Assembly (NCBI GenBank): GCA_021232515.1
Contig: JAJPOQ010000159.1
Location: forward strand, 1 to 46,330
Reading direction: 5' to 3'
DNA: 46,330 nt
Origin: Lentisphaeraceae bacterium
GTDB lineage: Bacteria; Verrucomicrobiota; Lentisphaeria; Lentisphaerales; Lentisphaeraceae
Shown here in pieces: positions 27,361-35,670 of this stretch (the first letter of the stretch is position 1; each line of letters begins with the position of its first letter). The notes below the pieces were generated by a model. It did no database searches. It was given only the letters and a program-made list of their open reading frames with translations, and was not told the DNA's origin. A program made the position numbers and the translations under genes.

Positions 27361-27877
27361 TTAATGCCACCTGAGTTTTGACACATTTACGCACGGTGTC
27401 ACGAGTCCGATGCAAAAGTATTCTTATAGCATTTACAGAGCGGTTCATTTTATCTGCGATGGTTTCACAACTTTCTCTTTCTTTGTAGAAGCCAGACATG
27501 ACTTTTAGAGCTTCTGGTCGCAATTGACCCATACAGCCTTCTATGACTTTGGTGCGGGCCATATTTTTCTCATGTAGTTTTTTTGTGAGGTGTACGTCAA
27601 AGTGACGGTCGACTATGTCGTCTAGGGCAGTCTTTATACGACTGTGTTTTTGTTCGCGACGAATAAGGTCTTTGGCTTTATCTCGAGTGACTTTTTTGAG
27701 CCAATTAAAAAGGCGGTCTTCATCTATCTCTTGCCACTTAACGCTAGCTCGAATAAACGCTTCTTGGACGGCATCTTTACTTAAAGTCCAATCATGCAGG
27801 ATCGCGTTTGCATAAGCTTCCAATGAGCTTTGGAACTTAAATGCATCGCGCATGAGTTGTTCTTGATCTTGTGCCAT
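27353..27877 (-). CDS. ECF-type RNA polymerase sigma factor (first module)
   Basis: 174 residues with sigma region 2 (about 10-80: ILHDWTLSKDAVQEAFIRASVKW, RLFNWLKKVTRDKAKDLIRR) and region 4 (about 115-170: LRPEALKVMSGFYKERESCETIADKMNRSVNAIRILLHRTRD). It resembles the Rhodopirellula/Verrucomicrobium-type sigma factors paired with FecR proteins. The FecR gene overlaps its end by 8 bases. Only about 28 bases separate its start from the T-tract of a hairpin that ends the DUF1592-DUF1552 unit, so it may be expressed by readthrough. Confidence 0.88.
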   Translation of the reverse strand: MAQDQEQLMRDAFKFQSSLEAYANAILHDWTLSKDAVQEAFIRASVKWQEIDEDRLFNWLKKVTRDKAKDLIRREQKHSRIKTALDDIVDRHFDVHLTKKLHEKNMARTKVIEGCMGQLRPEALKVMSGFYKERESCETIADKMNRSVNAIRILLHRTRDTVRKCVKTQVALNE

Positions 27878-27905
27878 AAATCCTGCTAAAATTTTTGTTT
27901 ATTAT

Positions 27906-27937
27906 AAAAAGTTCCCGGCAGAATTGCTACCGGGAAC
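27906..27937 (-). terminator. Hairpin terminator or attenuator between the DUF1552 genes and the sigma gene
   Basis: Read on the minus strand: an 11-bp stem (27937-27927 with 27921-27911, one G-T pair), a CAATT loop, then five T. It follows the DUF1552 stop by about 24 bases and precedes the sigma start by about 28 bases. It could fully terminate or only damp transcription into the sigma/FecR genes. Confidence 0.8.
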
Positions 27938-27961
27938 ACTGTGTGTGCGTGTGGAGATGGT

Positions 27962-29227
27962 TTAAGTCAGTTCTAAACCTCGCATTGTGCCAGTACTCGA
28001 TGAGAAGCTTTCAACTTCGACTCCGAGTCGGTGGAGCATGCTTAAGTAAAGGTTTGTCAATGGGTAGTTATTTTTCTTATCAAATGCCAAGTGACCTTTG
28101 TGTTTAAAGCCGCCACCTAAAACAAGAGTCGGTAGATTGTCGTTTGAGTGTCTGTTAGCATCACCCATATTTGTACCGTAGTGAACAATGGTGCGATCTA
28201 AGAGATTCTCTTGACCTTCATTTACAGACTTTAGAGAGTTGACAAAATTATTTAAAATCTTGAATTGCTTTGATTCATAACTCTCAAGTTCACTGAGTTT
28301 TTCTTGGCGTTTGCCGTGGTGGGTAACGGGGTGCCACTGGTTGCCACCAAAAATAAGTGTTACGAGTCGAGTTGAGTCAGTTTCTAAGGCGAGCTTAGTC
28401 AAATCTAACAACATCGGAGAAAGTTTGAGGACGTCTTTTTCACCGTGAGATTTTTTAGGAGTTTTGGCACTTACCTGTGGTTTCGGTATACTTTGCCAAG
28501 CCTGCATTTTTTCTAAGCGAATTTCGGCTTCACGAACCGAGTTTTGGAAGGCGTCAATTTTGTGTTGATCGTGTTTTCCGACTTTCTTGCTAAAGGCCTT
28601 TGATTGACTGAGCAGAGTATCAAGAATACTTCTTCCTTCTTGGAGTCTGGCTTTCTGAGCCGCTATATCGGACGGTTTGCCTTTGATGAACATTTTTTGG
28701 AAAAGTTTTTCAGGTTTTTCTTCACCAGGAAGTAAAACACCAGCTCTTGTGCAGGAGATACTTTCAGCCCGGCGAGAACGAAGAGATAAGCTTGGGAATC
28801 TGGTCTTATGGCCGATATACTCAGCTGCAACTTGGTCAATGGATACTGAGTTCTTGAATCCACCGCGACTTGGATGTGCGGCACCAGTTAAGAAAGCGAC
28901 GTCGGCATGGTGGCCACCAGTTACATCCGGTAGAGAAGTACCTGAGAAAACGGTCATTTCTTTCTTGTGCTCTTTCAGTATCTCAAGGTATTTTGTATTT
29001 GTGTAATTGAGACCTTCTTCTTTAGGGAAAAAGTGCCAGGGCACGATTCCTTGATCGACTAGTATATTGACCATTCGACGAGGTTGTTCAACTGGCCTTA
29101 CTTTTGGAGATGTGCTTGCCATGGCGTCGAGCATAGGAAGCGCTAAACTGACACCAAGACCTTTAAACGCAGTTCTTCTACTTAAAGGTTTTGGTTTGAT
29201 CCAAAAAGTGTCTTGTGTCGATTTCAT
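27962..29227 (-). CDS. DUF1552 secreted protein, second copy
   Basis: 421 residues with a Tat-like signal (LSRRTAFKGLGVSLALP) and the DUF1552 body: VDQGIVPWHFFPKEEGLNYT, SGTSLPDVTGGHHADVAFLTGAAHPS, YGTNMGDANRHSNDNLPTLVLGGG and the C-terminal SSTGTMRGLEL. DUF1552 belongs to the alkaline-phosphatase/sulfatase-like group and is normally encoded next to DUF1592 cytochromes; its reaction is unknown. It is clearly paralogous to the 29299-30588 gene. It has its own promoter-like motif in the 71-base gap upstream. Confidence 0.9.
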   Translation of the reverse strand: MKSTQDTFWIKPKPLSRRTAFKGLGVSLALPMLDAMASTSPKVRPVEQPRRMVNILVDQGIVPWHFFPKEEGLNYTNTKYLEILKEHKKEMTVFSGTSLPDVTGGHHADVAFLTGAAHPSRGGFKNSVSIDQVAAEYIGHKTRFPSLSLRSRRAESISCTRAGVLLPGEEKPEKLFQKMFIKGKPSDIAAQKARLQEGRSILDTLLSQSKAFSKKVGKHDQHKIDAFQNSVREAEIRLEKMQAWQSIPKPQVSAKTPKKSHGEKDVLKLSPMLLDLTKLALETDSTRLVTLIFGGNQWHPVTHHGKRQEKLSELESYESKQFKILNNFVNSLKSVNEGQENLLDRTIVHYGTNMGDANRHSNDNLPTLVLGGGFKHKGHLAFDKKNNYPLTNLYLSMLHRLGVEVESFSSSTGTMRGLELT

Positions 29228-29258
29228 TGTTACCTGCAGTTGTTTCTTTTAAGACAAT

Positions 29259-29283
29259 CCGCAGGCTGAAATGAAACATTTCA
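29259..29283 (-). promoter_or_regulatory. Shared promoter motif, copy 1 (TGAAATGTT-N12-GCGG)
   Basis: On the minus strand TGAAATGTT (29283-29275) is followed by exactly 12 bases and GCGG (29262-29259), 31 bases before the DUF1552 start. TTAAG precedes it and ATTGT follows GCGG. The same two blocks with the same spacing occur at 33174-33198 and 33311-33335. The layout resembles an ECF -35/-10 pair. Confidence 0.65.
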
Positions 29284-29298
29284 CTTAATTTGAAAAAA

Positions 29299-30588
29299 TC
29301 ATGAAAATTCTAAGCCTTTCATTGTTCCTGTACTCGAAGAGAAGCTGTTTACGTTGACTCCAAGTCGGTGTAGTTCAGTTAAATACAGGTTACTTAGAGG
29401 GTAGTTGTTTTTCTCATCGAACTTCAAATGACCCTTGTGTTTGTAGCCACCACCGATGACTAAGTAAGGTAGATTGTCATTTGAGTGACGGTTGGCGCAA
29501 CCCATGTTTGTTCCGTAGAGGACACTAGTTCTGTCGAGGAGGGTCTGATCATCTTCTTTGACCGATTTTAAATCGTTCAAAAAGTCATTTAAGACTCCAA
29601 ACTGAGCATCTTCTATAGCTCCGAGTTGACTAAGTTTTTCTTTTCTCCAGCCATGGTGAGTCAGTTGGTGCCAACCTTCATTTATATCGTGCCCTTCAAT
29701 GATGACTTTTGGATTGAAGTCGCCTTCGATCATGATGGTTACTAAACGTGTTGAGTCAGTTTCAAGAGCAAGTTTTGTCATGTCGTACATGACTCGGCTG
29801 CGGTCAATTAAGTAACCAGGCTTTAAGAAGTCTTGTGGCACCTTTGCCTTGACTGTAGGTTTTGTTTTTGATTCCCAAGCTTGCATCGTTTGGAGCCTTT
29901 TTTCGGCTTCGCGGACGGCGTGCTCATACTGCTCCAACTTTTCTTTATCTGCTTTGCCGACATGGTCTGCAAGGTTTTTAGACTTTACACGGACAACATC
30001 GAGTATACTTCTTCCTTCTTGTAACTTCGCCATTTGTGCTTGGACTTGTTTTTTATCGCCTTGGATGAAAAGTTTTTTAAATAAGTTGGAAGCTTTCTTT
30101 TCGGGTGGAATCATGACTCCACTGCGAGTGAATGACAGGCTTCGCTTATTTTCACGACCAATAAGTATGGGTAGAGACTGAAAGCGAGTCTTTATACCAA
30201 CGTGTTCAGCTGCAACTTGGTCTAAGGAAACCGAGTTTTTAAAACCGGGACGACTTGGATGAGCCGCTCCAGTTAAGAAAACAACGTCAGCATGGTGACC
30301 ACCAGTGACATCTGGAAGCGAAACTCCGGATAGCATTGTCATGTCAGCGTGATGATCACTCAGGTGTTTGAGGTAGCGAGTTTCAGTCCATTTTTGCTTA
30401 GCCTTAGGGAAAAAATAGCCAGGAACTATGCCTTGATCTGTGCATATGGCAACCATTCGCTTTGGGACTTCAGGAGTTTTTGCGACCGCCATGGCTTCTA
30501 GATGTGGTAGCGCCATGGCCACACCAAGACCTTTGAGCATGGTGCGGCGATTGATCGACTTCGGTCTTATCCAAAATGTCTGACTCAT
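29299..30588 (-). CDS. DUF1552 secreted protein, first copy
   Basis: 429 residues, Tat-like signal (INRRTMLKGLGVAMALP) and the same DUF1552 blocks as its neighbour: CTDQGIVPGYFFPKAKQKW, SLPDVTGGHHADVVFLTGAAHPS, YGTNMGCANRHSNDNLPYLVIGGG. It differs by an insert around GDFNPKVIIEGHDINEGWH. A perfect Shine-Dalgarno AGGAGG (30602-30597) sits inside the last codons of the DUF1592 gene, so the two are translationally coupled. Exported, probably with or near the DUF1592 cytochrome. Confidence 0.9.
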   Translation of the reverse strand: MSQTFWIRPKSINRRTMLKGLGVAMALPHLEAMAVAKTPEVPKRMVAICTDQGIVPGYFFPKAKQKWTETRYLKHLSDHHADMTMLSGVSLPDVTGGHHADVVFLTGAAHPSRPGFKNSVSLDQVAAEHVGIKTRFQSLPILIGRENKRSLSFTRSGVMIPPEKKASNLFKKLFIQGDKKQVQAQMAKLQEGRSILDVVRVKSKNLADHVGKADKEKLEQYEHAVREAEKRLQTMQAWESKTKPTVKAKVPQDFLKPGYLIDRSRVMYDMTKLALETDSTRLVTIMIEGDFNPKVIIEGHDINEGWHQLTHHGWRKEKLSQLGAIEDAQFGVLNDFLNDLKSVKEDDQTLLDRTSVLYGTNMGCANRHSNDNLPYLVIGGGYKHKGHLKFDEKNNYPLSNLYLTELHRLGVNVNSFSSSTGTMKGLEFS

Positions 30589-30590
30589 AG

Positions 30591-33110
30591 TTATTTCCTC
30601 CTAAAGATTTTACTTTGAACGATGCCATGGATGATGTCCTTGATCCCGACGACATCTGCATCTTTAGTAATTTCTTCGATAGTCTCGGCATCGGTAAAGT
30701 GGACTTGTGAACCAGTCGCAAAAGTTAAGAGTTTCTCGGTGACGTTTTTAGCGAGGCCTTTTTTGTCTTTAAGGAGTAGCTCTCTAAACTCATTGATAGT
30801 GGTGAACTTTGTTCCATTAACAGTTTCACCAGTGCTGTCCACATCTAGTTTGAGCTTATATTTTGCATCTTTACCAAGAATTCTTTTTTTAACTTTGTCC
30901 CCTTTATCAAGGTTCCTATATCTTTCTCTATAAGCTCCCATTGGATTAAAGCTTTCAAGAGCAAATCCAGGAGGGTCAATTAACTGGTGACAACCTATGC
31001 AAGAAGAGTTGTTTCTATGCTTGTCTAGCAGCTCACGTATAGTTGTTGCTCCACGTGTATCTGGCTCAACAGAACCTGCATTTGGTGGCGGTGGCGGTAT
31101 GTGTTTGCCGATGATTTTCTCAGTGACCCAGGCACCGCGGATAACAGGAGAGGTGGTTGTACCATTTGCCGTTATTTTTAAGATACTAGCTTGAGTTAAA
31201 AGTCCGCCTCGGATGTGATCTTTAGGGATTTTTACTTTTCGTAATTTATCACCATCTATTTTATCCAGCTCATAAAGTTGAGCGAGTCTTTGGTTTACTA
31301 CAAGGAAATCGGAGTCAACTAAGTGAGTCGGACTTAAGTTCTCTTTAACCATGGTTGTGAAAAACTCGTAAGTTTCACGCGCTATACAGTCTTGTAGCCA
31401 GTCGTCAAATTCGGGGAAAAGTTTTGAATCTGGGATAGTGAGGTTTATGTTCTCAAGTTCTAGCCATTGGTCAATAAAGCTGTGAATGAAGCGCTTTGAT
31501 TTTTTGTCTGCTAGCATGCGGTTTACTTGAGACTTTAAAATGGCGTCGTTTTTAAGTTTACCATTTCTCGCAAGTTCAGTAAGTTGCTTGTCAGGCATAG
31601 ATTTCCAGAGGAAGTAGGAGAGGCGAGAAGCTAAAGCGTCGTCGCTTAGGTTACCGAAGTTTTCTTGAAAGTATAAGAAGTCCGGAGAACAAAGGATGGC
31701 TTTATAACCAGTTTTCATAGAGTCCTGAAAACAGTAGTTTTCCTTTAGTCTATTTTTGACAAGTTCTAAGTATGGTGCGACTTCTGAACGTTCTACTGGA
31801 CGGCGGATAGCTTTTTGCATGAACTTATAAAGTAGTTCTTCTGCATCTTGCTCTGGGTTGTCAGAAACGACCATCCATTGACTCGATTGTCGTTTTATGC
31901 TTTTTATACCAGTAAAGTTTTGGTAACGTTGCAGTGGTTCACGGACTTTCATCTTGTTATCCCACTGAACAGACTGTAAGTCACCGAATAAAAGTTTGTG
32001 ACTTGCAGGAGGCCAAGAAGAAATATGCGGACCAGTCATTTGAAGCTTTTCAACAGCAATAGCCGTGCCGTAAGCTCTGTCACTCATGGTAGCGATTTGA
32101 AATAAAGGTTTTTCTCCTCGAATTAAATTAAGGTGAATACTTACTGGCGCCTCATATTTGTTAGGAGGTACGTTGACATTTCCTTGTTTTCTAAGAACAT
32201 TTTTTGATGGATTAGCGTAAAACATAAGAACATGGTGTTTGTCTGTTTTCTTCTCATCGGATAGTTTAGTTTCTTTACCTTTGCCAGTGCTTTTGACTTC
32301 TGTTCCGTAGGTCCACATTTTTAATTTGTACTCTCCAGAGTAGTGAACTTTAAAGTCAGAAATATACCAAGGAGTTTGAGCTGAGTTCGGCTGACGAAGC
32401 ATGTAAATTTTGCCATCTTTTTTTATGGCGTCATTGCCGATGTTGAAGCGGTGAGCTTTAACCGCTTCTATATCCCACTCTTTATATTCAGGTTTTGGCT
32501 GTGGATTCATCGCTCGATCAAGTATGAAGTCGGCAGCTTCGAGGTATCTAGCAATTTGAACATGAGAAAGATTTTGAGAGTGGGCGATGTTATCAAAACC
32601 ATGTGACTTTTGATCAGGTGGAAGGAATTCTTTTATTTCTAAATCTTCTATTTCAAAAAGATCCTTAAGAGTGTTTTCGTATTCTTCACGAGTAAGACGA
32701 CGAATAACTGTTCGACCAATCATCTCATGTTTTGTGCGAATGTTTGAGTTTAAGTGCTCGGATAGATTGTTGGTGAACTCATGCCTCAATTCTGTCGTTG
32801 GTTGCTTCTTTTTCTTCTTAGGGGGCATAGTACCAGACTCGACCTGATGATAAACCTTGGCCCATAAGTCTTCATCTATTTGAGTCATGTTCTCCAAACT
32901 AAAAGAACTAAGGTCGACACCACCTTTTTGAATGTCTTCATCGTGACAGTCAGTGCAGTATTTGCCGATAAACTTGTTTATATGTTTTGGGTAGTCAACT
33001 TTGACTTGTACTTCTTCTTGCGGTTGTTCTGCTTTATTTGGCGAGATGTTGAGCAAAGCGATGCTCAGTCCACCAATTAAAATAGCAAAAATCACTATTG
33101 GAACTTTCAT
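30591..33110 (-). CDS. DUF1587/1592/1588/1585 cytochrome c-containing secreted protein
   Basis: 839 residues. A membrane anchor or signal (about 4-22) leads to a planctomycete-type haem c motif (Cys52-Thr-Asp-Cys55-His56, CTDCHDEDIQKGGVDLSSF), then DUF1587 (TVIRRLTREEYENTLKDLF), a central beta domain (about 235-365), DUF1592 (about 430-560), DUF1588 with a second CxxCH (SCIGCHQLIDPPGFALESFNPMGAYR, about residue 705) and C-terminal DUF1585. The order is that of the family found beside DUF1552. Redox chemistry on polymers has been suggested for such clusters; it is not proven. It heads the 33110-to-27962 unit. Confidence 0.92.
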   Translation of the reverse strand: MKVPIVIFAILIGGLSIALLNISPNKAEQPQEEVQVKVDYPKHINKFIGKYCTDCHDEDIQKGGVDLSSFSLENMTQIDEDLWAKVYHQVESGTMPPKKKKKQPTTELRHEFTNNLSEHLNSNIRTKHEMIGRTVIRRLTREEYENTLKDLFEIEDLEIKEFLPPDQKSHGFDNIAHSQNLSHVQIARYLEAADFILDRAMNPQPKPEYKEWDIEAVKAHRFNIGNDAIKKDGKIYMLRQPNSAQTPWYISDFKVHYSGEYKLKMWTYGTEVKSTGKGKETKLSDEKKTDKHHVLMFYANPSKNVLRKQGNVNVPPNKYEAPVSIHLNLIRGEKPLFQIATMSDRAYGTAIAVEKLQMTGPHISSWPPASHKLLFGDLQSVQWDNKMKVREPLQRYQNFTGIKSIKRQSSQWMVVSDNPEQDAEELLYKFMQKAIRRPVERSEVAPYLELVKNRLKENYCFQDSMKTGYKAILCSPDFLYFQENFGNLSDDALASRLSYFLWKSMPDKQLTELARNGKLKNDAILKSQVNRMLADKKSKRFIHSFIDQWLELENINLTIPDSKLFPEFDDWLQDCIARETYEFFTTMVKENLSPTHLVDSDFLVVNQRLAQLYELDKIDGDKLRKVKIPKDHIRGGLLTQASILKITANGTTTSPVIRGAWVTEKIIGKHIPPPPPNAGSVEPDTRGATTIRELLDKHRNNSSCIGCHQLIDPPGFALESFNPMGAYRERYRNLDKGDKVKKRILGKDAKYKLKLDVDSTGETVNGTKFTTINEFRELLLKDKKGLAKNVTEKLLTFATGSQVHFTDAETIEEITKDADVVGIKDIIHGIVQSKIFRRK

Positions 33111-33148
33111 TCATACTTCCTTTACATTGCACACACATGAAGTGCTGA

Positions 33149-33169
33149 TTGATAACGAATTCTTATCAA
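33149..33169. promoter_or_regulatory. Dyad TTGATAA-N7-TTATCAA
   Basis: Perfect 7-base arms centred on GAATTC. It begins four bases downstream of the GCGG block of the minus-strand promoter motif, so it covers the likely transcription start. It could be an operator or a 5' leader hairpin. Confidence 0.4.
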
Positions 33170-33173
33170 CAAG

Positions 33174-33198
33174 CCGCAGTAAATTTCAGAACATTTCA
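33174..33198 (-). promoter_or_regulatory. Shared promoter motif, copy 2 (TGAAATGTT-N12-GCGG)
   Basis: TGAAATGTT (33198-33190), 12 bases, GCGG (33177-33174), then CTTGT; 63 bases before the DUF1592 start. Spacing is identical to the other two copies. Confidence 0.65.
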
Positions 33199-33310
33199 CT
33201 TATTTGGAAATTTTTTTTGATTTAAACACACATAGATAAATAACATTCATGTCTGATTATCTTACAAATTTTTGTATATGAGTTCGGTAAAAGATATTTT
33301 GGTTTAAGGG

Positions 33311-33335
33311 TGAAATGTTTTTGTTTCTTTGGCGG
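33311..33335 (+). promoter_or_regulatory. Shared promoter motif, copy 3 (TGAAATGTT-N12-GCGG)
   Basis: TGAAATGTT (33311-33319), 12 bases, GCGG (33332-33335), then ACTGT; 25 bases before the pilin start at 33361. It faces opposite to copy 2. Confidence 0.65.
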
Positions 33336-33360
33336 ACTGTTATAAAAAGCACAGGTTTTT

Positions 33361-34104
33361 ATGAAAAAATTTACTTTGATAGAGTTACTCGTTGTCATCG
33401 CTATAATCGGCATACTTACCAGCATTCTTTTGCCTTCTGTTCACAAAGCTAGGATGGCAAGTAAAAAAGCTGTTTGTATGAGTAACTTACGTCAAGATGG
33501 TTTGGGTATTCAAACCCATGTAAGTGATAATGGCGGCATGTTACCACCAAGAGCACACGGTGGACAGACTTCTTGGAGTGGTCATGGAAACTGGAATGGT
33601 CGTACTTGGGATGAAGCTGTTTATGCTCAAATAGGTGGAGAACTTACTTGGGGGCAAAATAGTAAAACAGCCGAAGATGCAAAGTTAGAAACCATGCAGT
33701 GCCCTCTTGATGAAGGAGAAGGTGCAGAGAACCGTCAACGCCGCTCTTATAGATGGAATAATGGAAGAGCTAAAGGAGTTGGTAATAACTTGCTCAGTGA
33801 GTTTCACCTTGCAGAGCCGGTGAGAATGGAGGCTCTGCAGTCAGCTTCAGGATCTGACGAATCCATAGTTATTATTTCAGATAATTACCCTATGGGTGGT
33901 GTTGGTTCTTATGATTATTCTTTAGGTTTCAATGGCGGATCAGTTGGTAATTGGTGGAACTTTAAGACTGCAACTGAGAGGAACCATCCAGATATGAGCC
34001 GAAATGGTCTAACTCTTGGTATGGCGGTTATTCCTTTTAAAGCAACTAGCTTATTATCAAATACTAACGTCCGTAAGTATTTTGACTTCTACTATCCGAA
34101 TTAA
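33361..34104 (+). CDS. Prepilin-type N-terminal cleavage/methylation domain protein
   Basis: 247 residues. The leader is [25 protein letters not shown], followed by CMSNLRQDGLGIQTHVSDNGGMLPPRAHGG. The C-terminal half (NYPMGGVGSYDYSLGF, GLTLGMAVIPFKATSLL) differs from the 23594/34223 pair and lacks the LDGSAxWA ending, so it is a separate subgroup. The shared promoter motif 25 bases upstream links it to the divergent DUF1592 operon. It may help localise or export those proteins; this is inference. Confidence 0.87.
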   Translation: MKKFTLIELLVVIAIIGILTSILLPSVHKARMASKKAVCMSNLRQDGLGIQTHVSDNGGMLPPRAHGGQTSWSGHGNWNGRTWDEAVYAQIGGELTWGQNSKTAEDAKLETMQCPLDEGEGAENRQRRSYRWNNGRAKGVGNNLLSEFHLAEPVRMEALQSASGSDESIVIISDNYPMGGVGSYDYSLGFNGGSVGNWWNFKTATERNHPDMSRNGLTLGMAVIPFKATSLLSNTNVRKYFDFYYPN

Positions 34105-34222
34105 TATTTTGTAAGATCTTTTTACTAGCTTATTTGTAAAAGCCTTTTCTCTCTCATATAATAAAGTTGCATGGAATAAATGTAATCCATGTGTGCTGCT
34201 GTGTTTAATGAGGATATTTTTA

Positions 34223-34906
34223 ATGAGAAAATTTACGCTAATAGAATTATTAGTGGTTATCGCCATCTTTGGCATATTGTTAACCATACTTTTACCGTCT
34301 TTAAACAAGGCGAGAGAGCAAAGTAAAAGGGCTGTTTGTAAAAGTAACTTAAGTCAGTTGAACAAAACGATCATGCTGTACTCTGTGAACAACAATCACA
34401 AGGTTGCTCTTGGTATAGTCTCGAGTCAACCTTATCAGAACTCTTACTTTTTTGCCAACTTAACTCTTTTTAGAGAGTGGACTTACTATCATTATTATAA
34501 AGCTGACTACGTCAAAGACCCTCAGCTTTGGGCTTGCCCTTCACAAACAAGTGAGAACTTTAAGTACAATGGTGAGCTGAATAAATGGCCGCCGCTTAAT
34601 GGATCAACAAAAACTCGTTCATCTTATAATCATCGCGGAAAATTTGTTGGTGCCAGTCACGAAACAAACCCTTTTATTGCTTCTCTAGAGTCACAGTCTT
34701 TGATGAGCGATATAATCACCAATCCAGCTATGCTGAAGTACCATCATGGAAATGGCGTTAACTTTTCTATGCTAGATGGTTCCGCTCACTGGGCATCGCT
34801 TCGCTCCTTTAAAACAGACTTAGATACGATGGGAGCTTTTAGTCTCGCGAGTAATCCAACGTGGATTCGTATGTACGAAGCTTTTGAGGGTACGGTAGGG
34901 AATTAA
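34223..34906 (+). CDS. Prepilin-type N-terminal cleavage/methylation domain protein
   Basis: ATG 34223 is chosen because it gives the proper leader [25 protein letters not shown] and has AGGA 8 bases upstream; the frame opens at 34193 with a leader that would not fit. About 227 residues. [53 protein letters not shown] and [10 protein letters not shown] align block by block with the 23594 protein, so the two are paralogs about 10.6 kb apart, on either side of the DUF1592/DUF1552/sigma cluster. Confidence 0.88.
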   Translation: MRKFTLIELLVVIAIFGILLTILLPSLNKAREQSKRAVCKSNLSQLNKTIMLYSVNNNHKVALGIVSSQPYQNSYFFANLTLFREWTYYHYYKADYVKDPQLWACPSQTSENFKYNGELNKWPPLNGSTKTRSSYNHRGKFVGASHETNPFIASLESQSLMSDIITNPAMLKYHHGNGVNFSMLDGSAHWASLRSFKTDLDTMGAFSLASNPTWIRMYEAFEGTVGN

Positions 34907-34977
34907 TTTCTAAAGAATTGTTACATATGATAAATTCATATCGTACCTACTTTTGTGAATGTAAAAGGAAAGATGGT

Positions 34978-35670
34978 ATGTATGTGAGTAAAGTTTTTGT
35001 GGCGGTTTTGTGTTTTCTTATAAGTTCTTCTGCTTGGTCCGAGGAAATAAGTGGTGACTATTATAAGAAAGTGATCTTTGAAGATGACTTCTCGGGTGAA
35101 AAACTGGAGAGACCTTGGCGTTCTTACAAAAGCGCTTCTAAAATCGAAAAAGGTGTATTAGTCGGTATAACCCCACCAACAGCGGATCACCCTTCGGTAA
35201 ACTTTGTACCTTTGAAGACAGCTTTCAGTGATGTTGAAGTTTCTCTTAAGTTTAAGTTTAGAGGTTCGCCATTTTTTAACATAAACTTCGACGACTCAAA
35301 GTTTAAAGAGTCTCATGCAGGGCACATCTGTAGCGTTGGCTTTAACTTAAAAGGTATGCGTTTTAAAGATGGCAAGAACGGTGTTTTTAGAAATGATATC
35401 CGCGCTATGAAAGTTGCTAAAAACGTTGATGAAAAGACTAAAGAGTATCTTAAGACGATGGAAACAACTATTCCATTTAAGTTCTCACCGGGAAAATGGT
35501 ATAAGCTAAATGTTCGCATAAAAGGTGAACTCATGCAGGTGTTTATCGATGGTAAACTTGCCGGCCAGTTCAGCTCCCCAGGTATGGCTCACCCGACCAA
35601 AAATAAACCTTCATTTCTAGTCGTTAAGAAAGCGATGCACATCGATGATGTCGTGGTGAAAGTTCCCTAA
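34978..35670 (+). CDS. Secreted beta-sandwich (LamG/DUF1080-like) protein
   Basis: About 230 residues from ATG 34978, which follows AGGAAAG and starts a signal peptide (VFVAVLCFLISSSAWSEE). The frame is open back to 34918, but that start would hide the signal. The mature protein (FEDDFSGEKLERPWRSYKSASKIEKGVLVG, KFKFRGSPFFNINFDD, PGKWYKLNVRIKGELMQVFIDGKLAGQF) looks like the concanavalin-like fold of DUF1080/LamG proteins. Probable glycan binder or hydrolase; no catalytic residues assigned. It follows the pilin gene by 71 bases and its stop overlaps the next, convergent gene. Confidence 0.7.
   Translation: MYVSKVFVAVLCFLISSSAWSEEISGDYYKKVIFEDDFSGEKLERPWRSYKSASKIEKGVLVGITPPTADHPSVNFVPLKTAFSDVEVSLKFKFRGSPFFNINFDDSKFKESHAGHICSVGFNLKGMRFKDGKNGVFRNDIRAMKVAKNVDEKTKEYLKTMETTIPFKFSPGKWYKLNVRIKGELMQVFIDGKLAGQFSSPGMAHPTKNKPSFLVVKKAMHIDDVVVKVP

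Larger units (their letters stand above)
33111..33360. promoter_or_regulatory. Divergent promoter region between the DUF1592 operon and a pilin gene
   Basis: 250 bases with two copies of the shared motif facing away from each other (33198-33174 minus, 33311-33335 plus) and one dyad TTGATAA-N7-TTATCAA (33149-33169). The rest is AT-rich without other obvious structure. Control of both directions by one sigma factor is the simplest reading. Confidence 0.55.
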
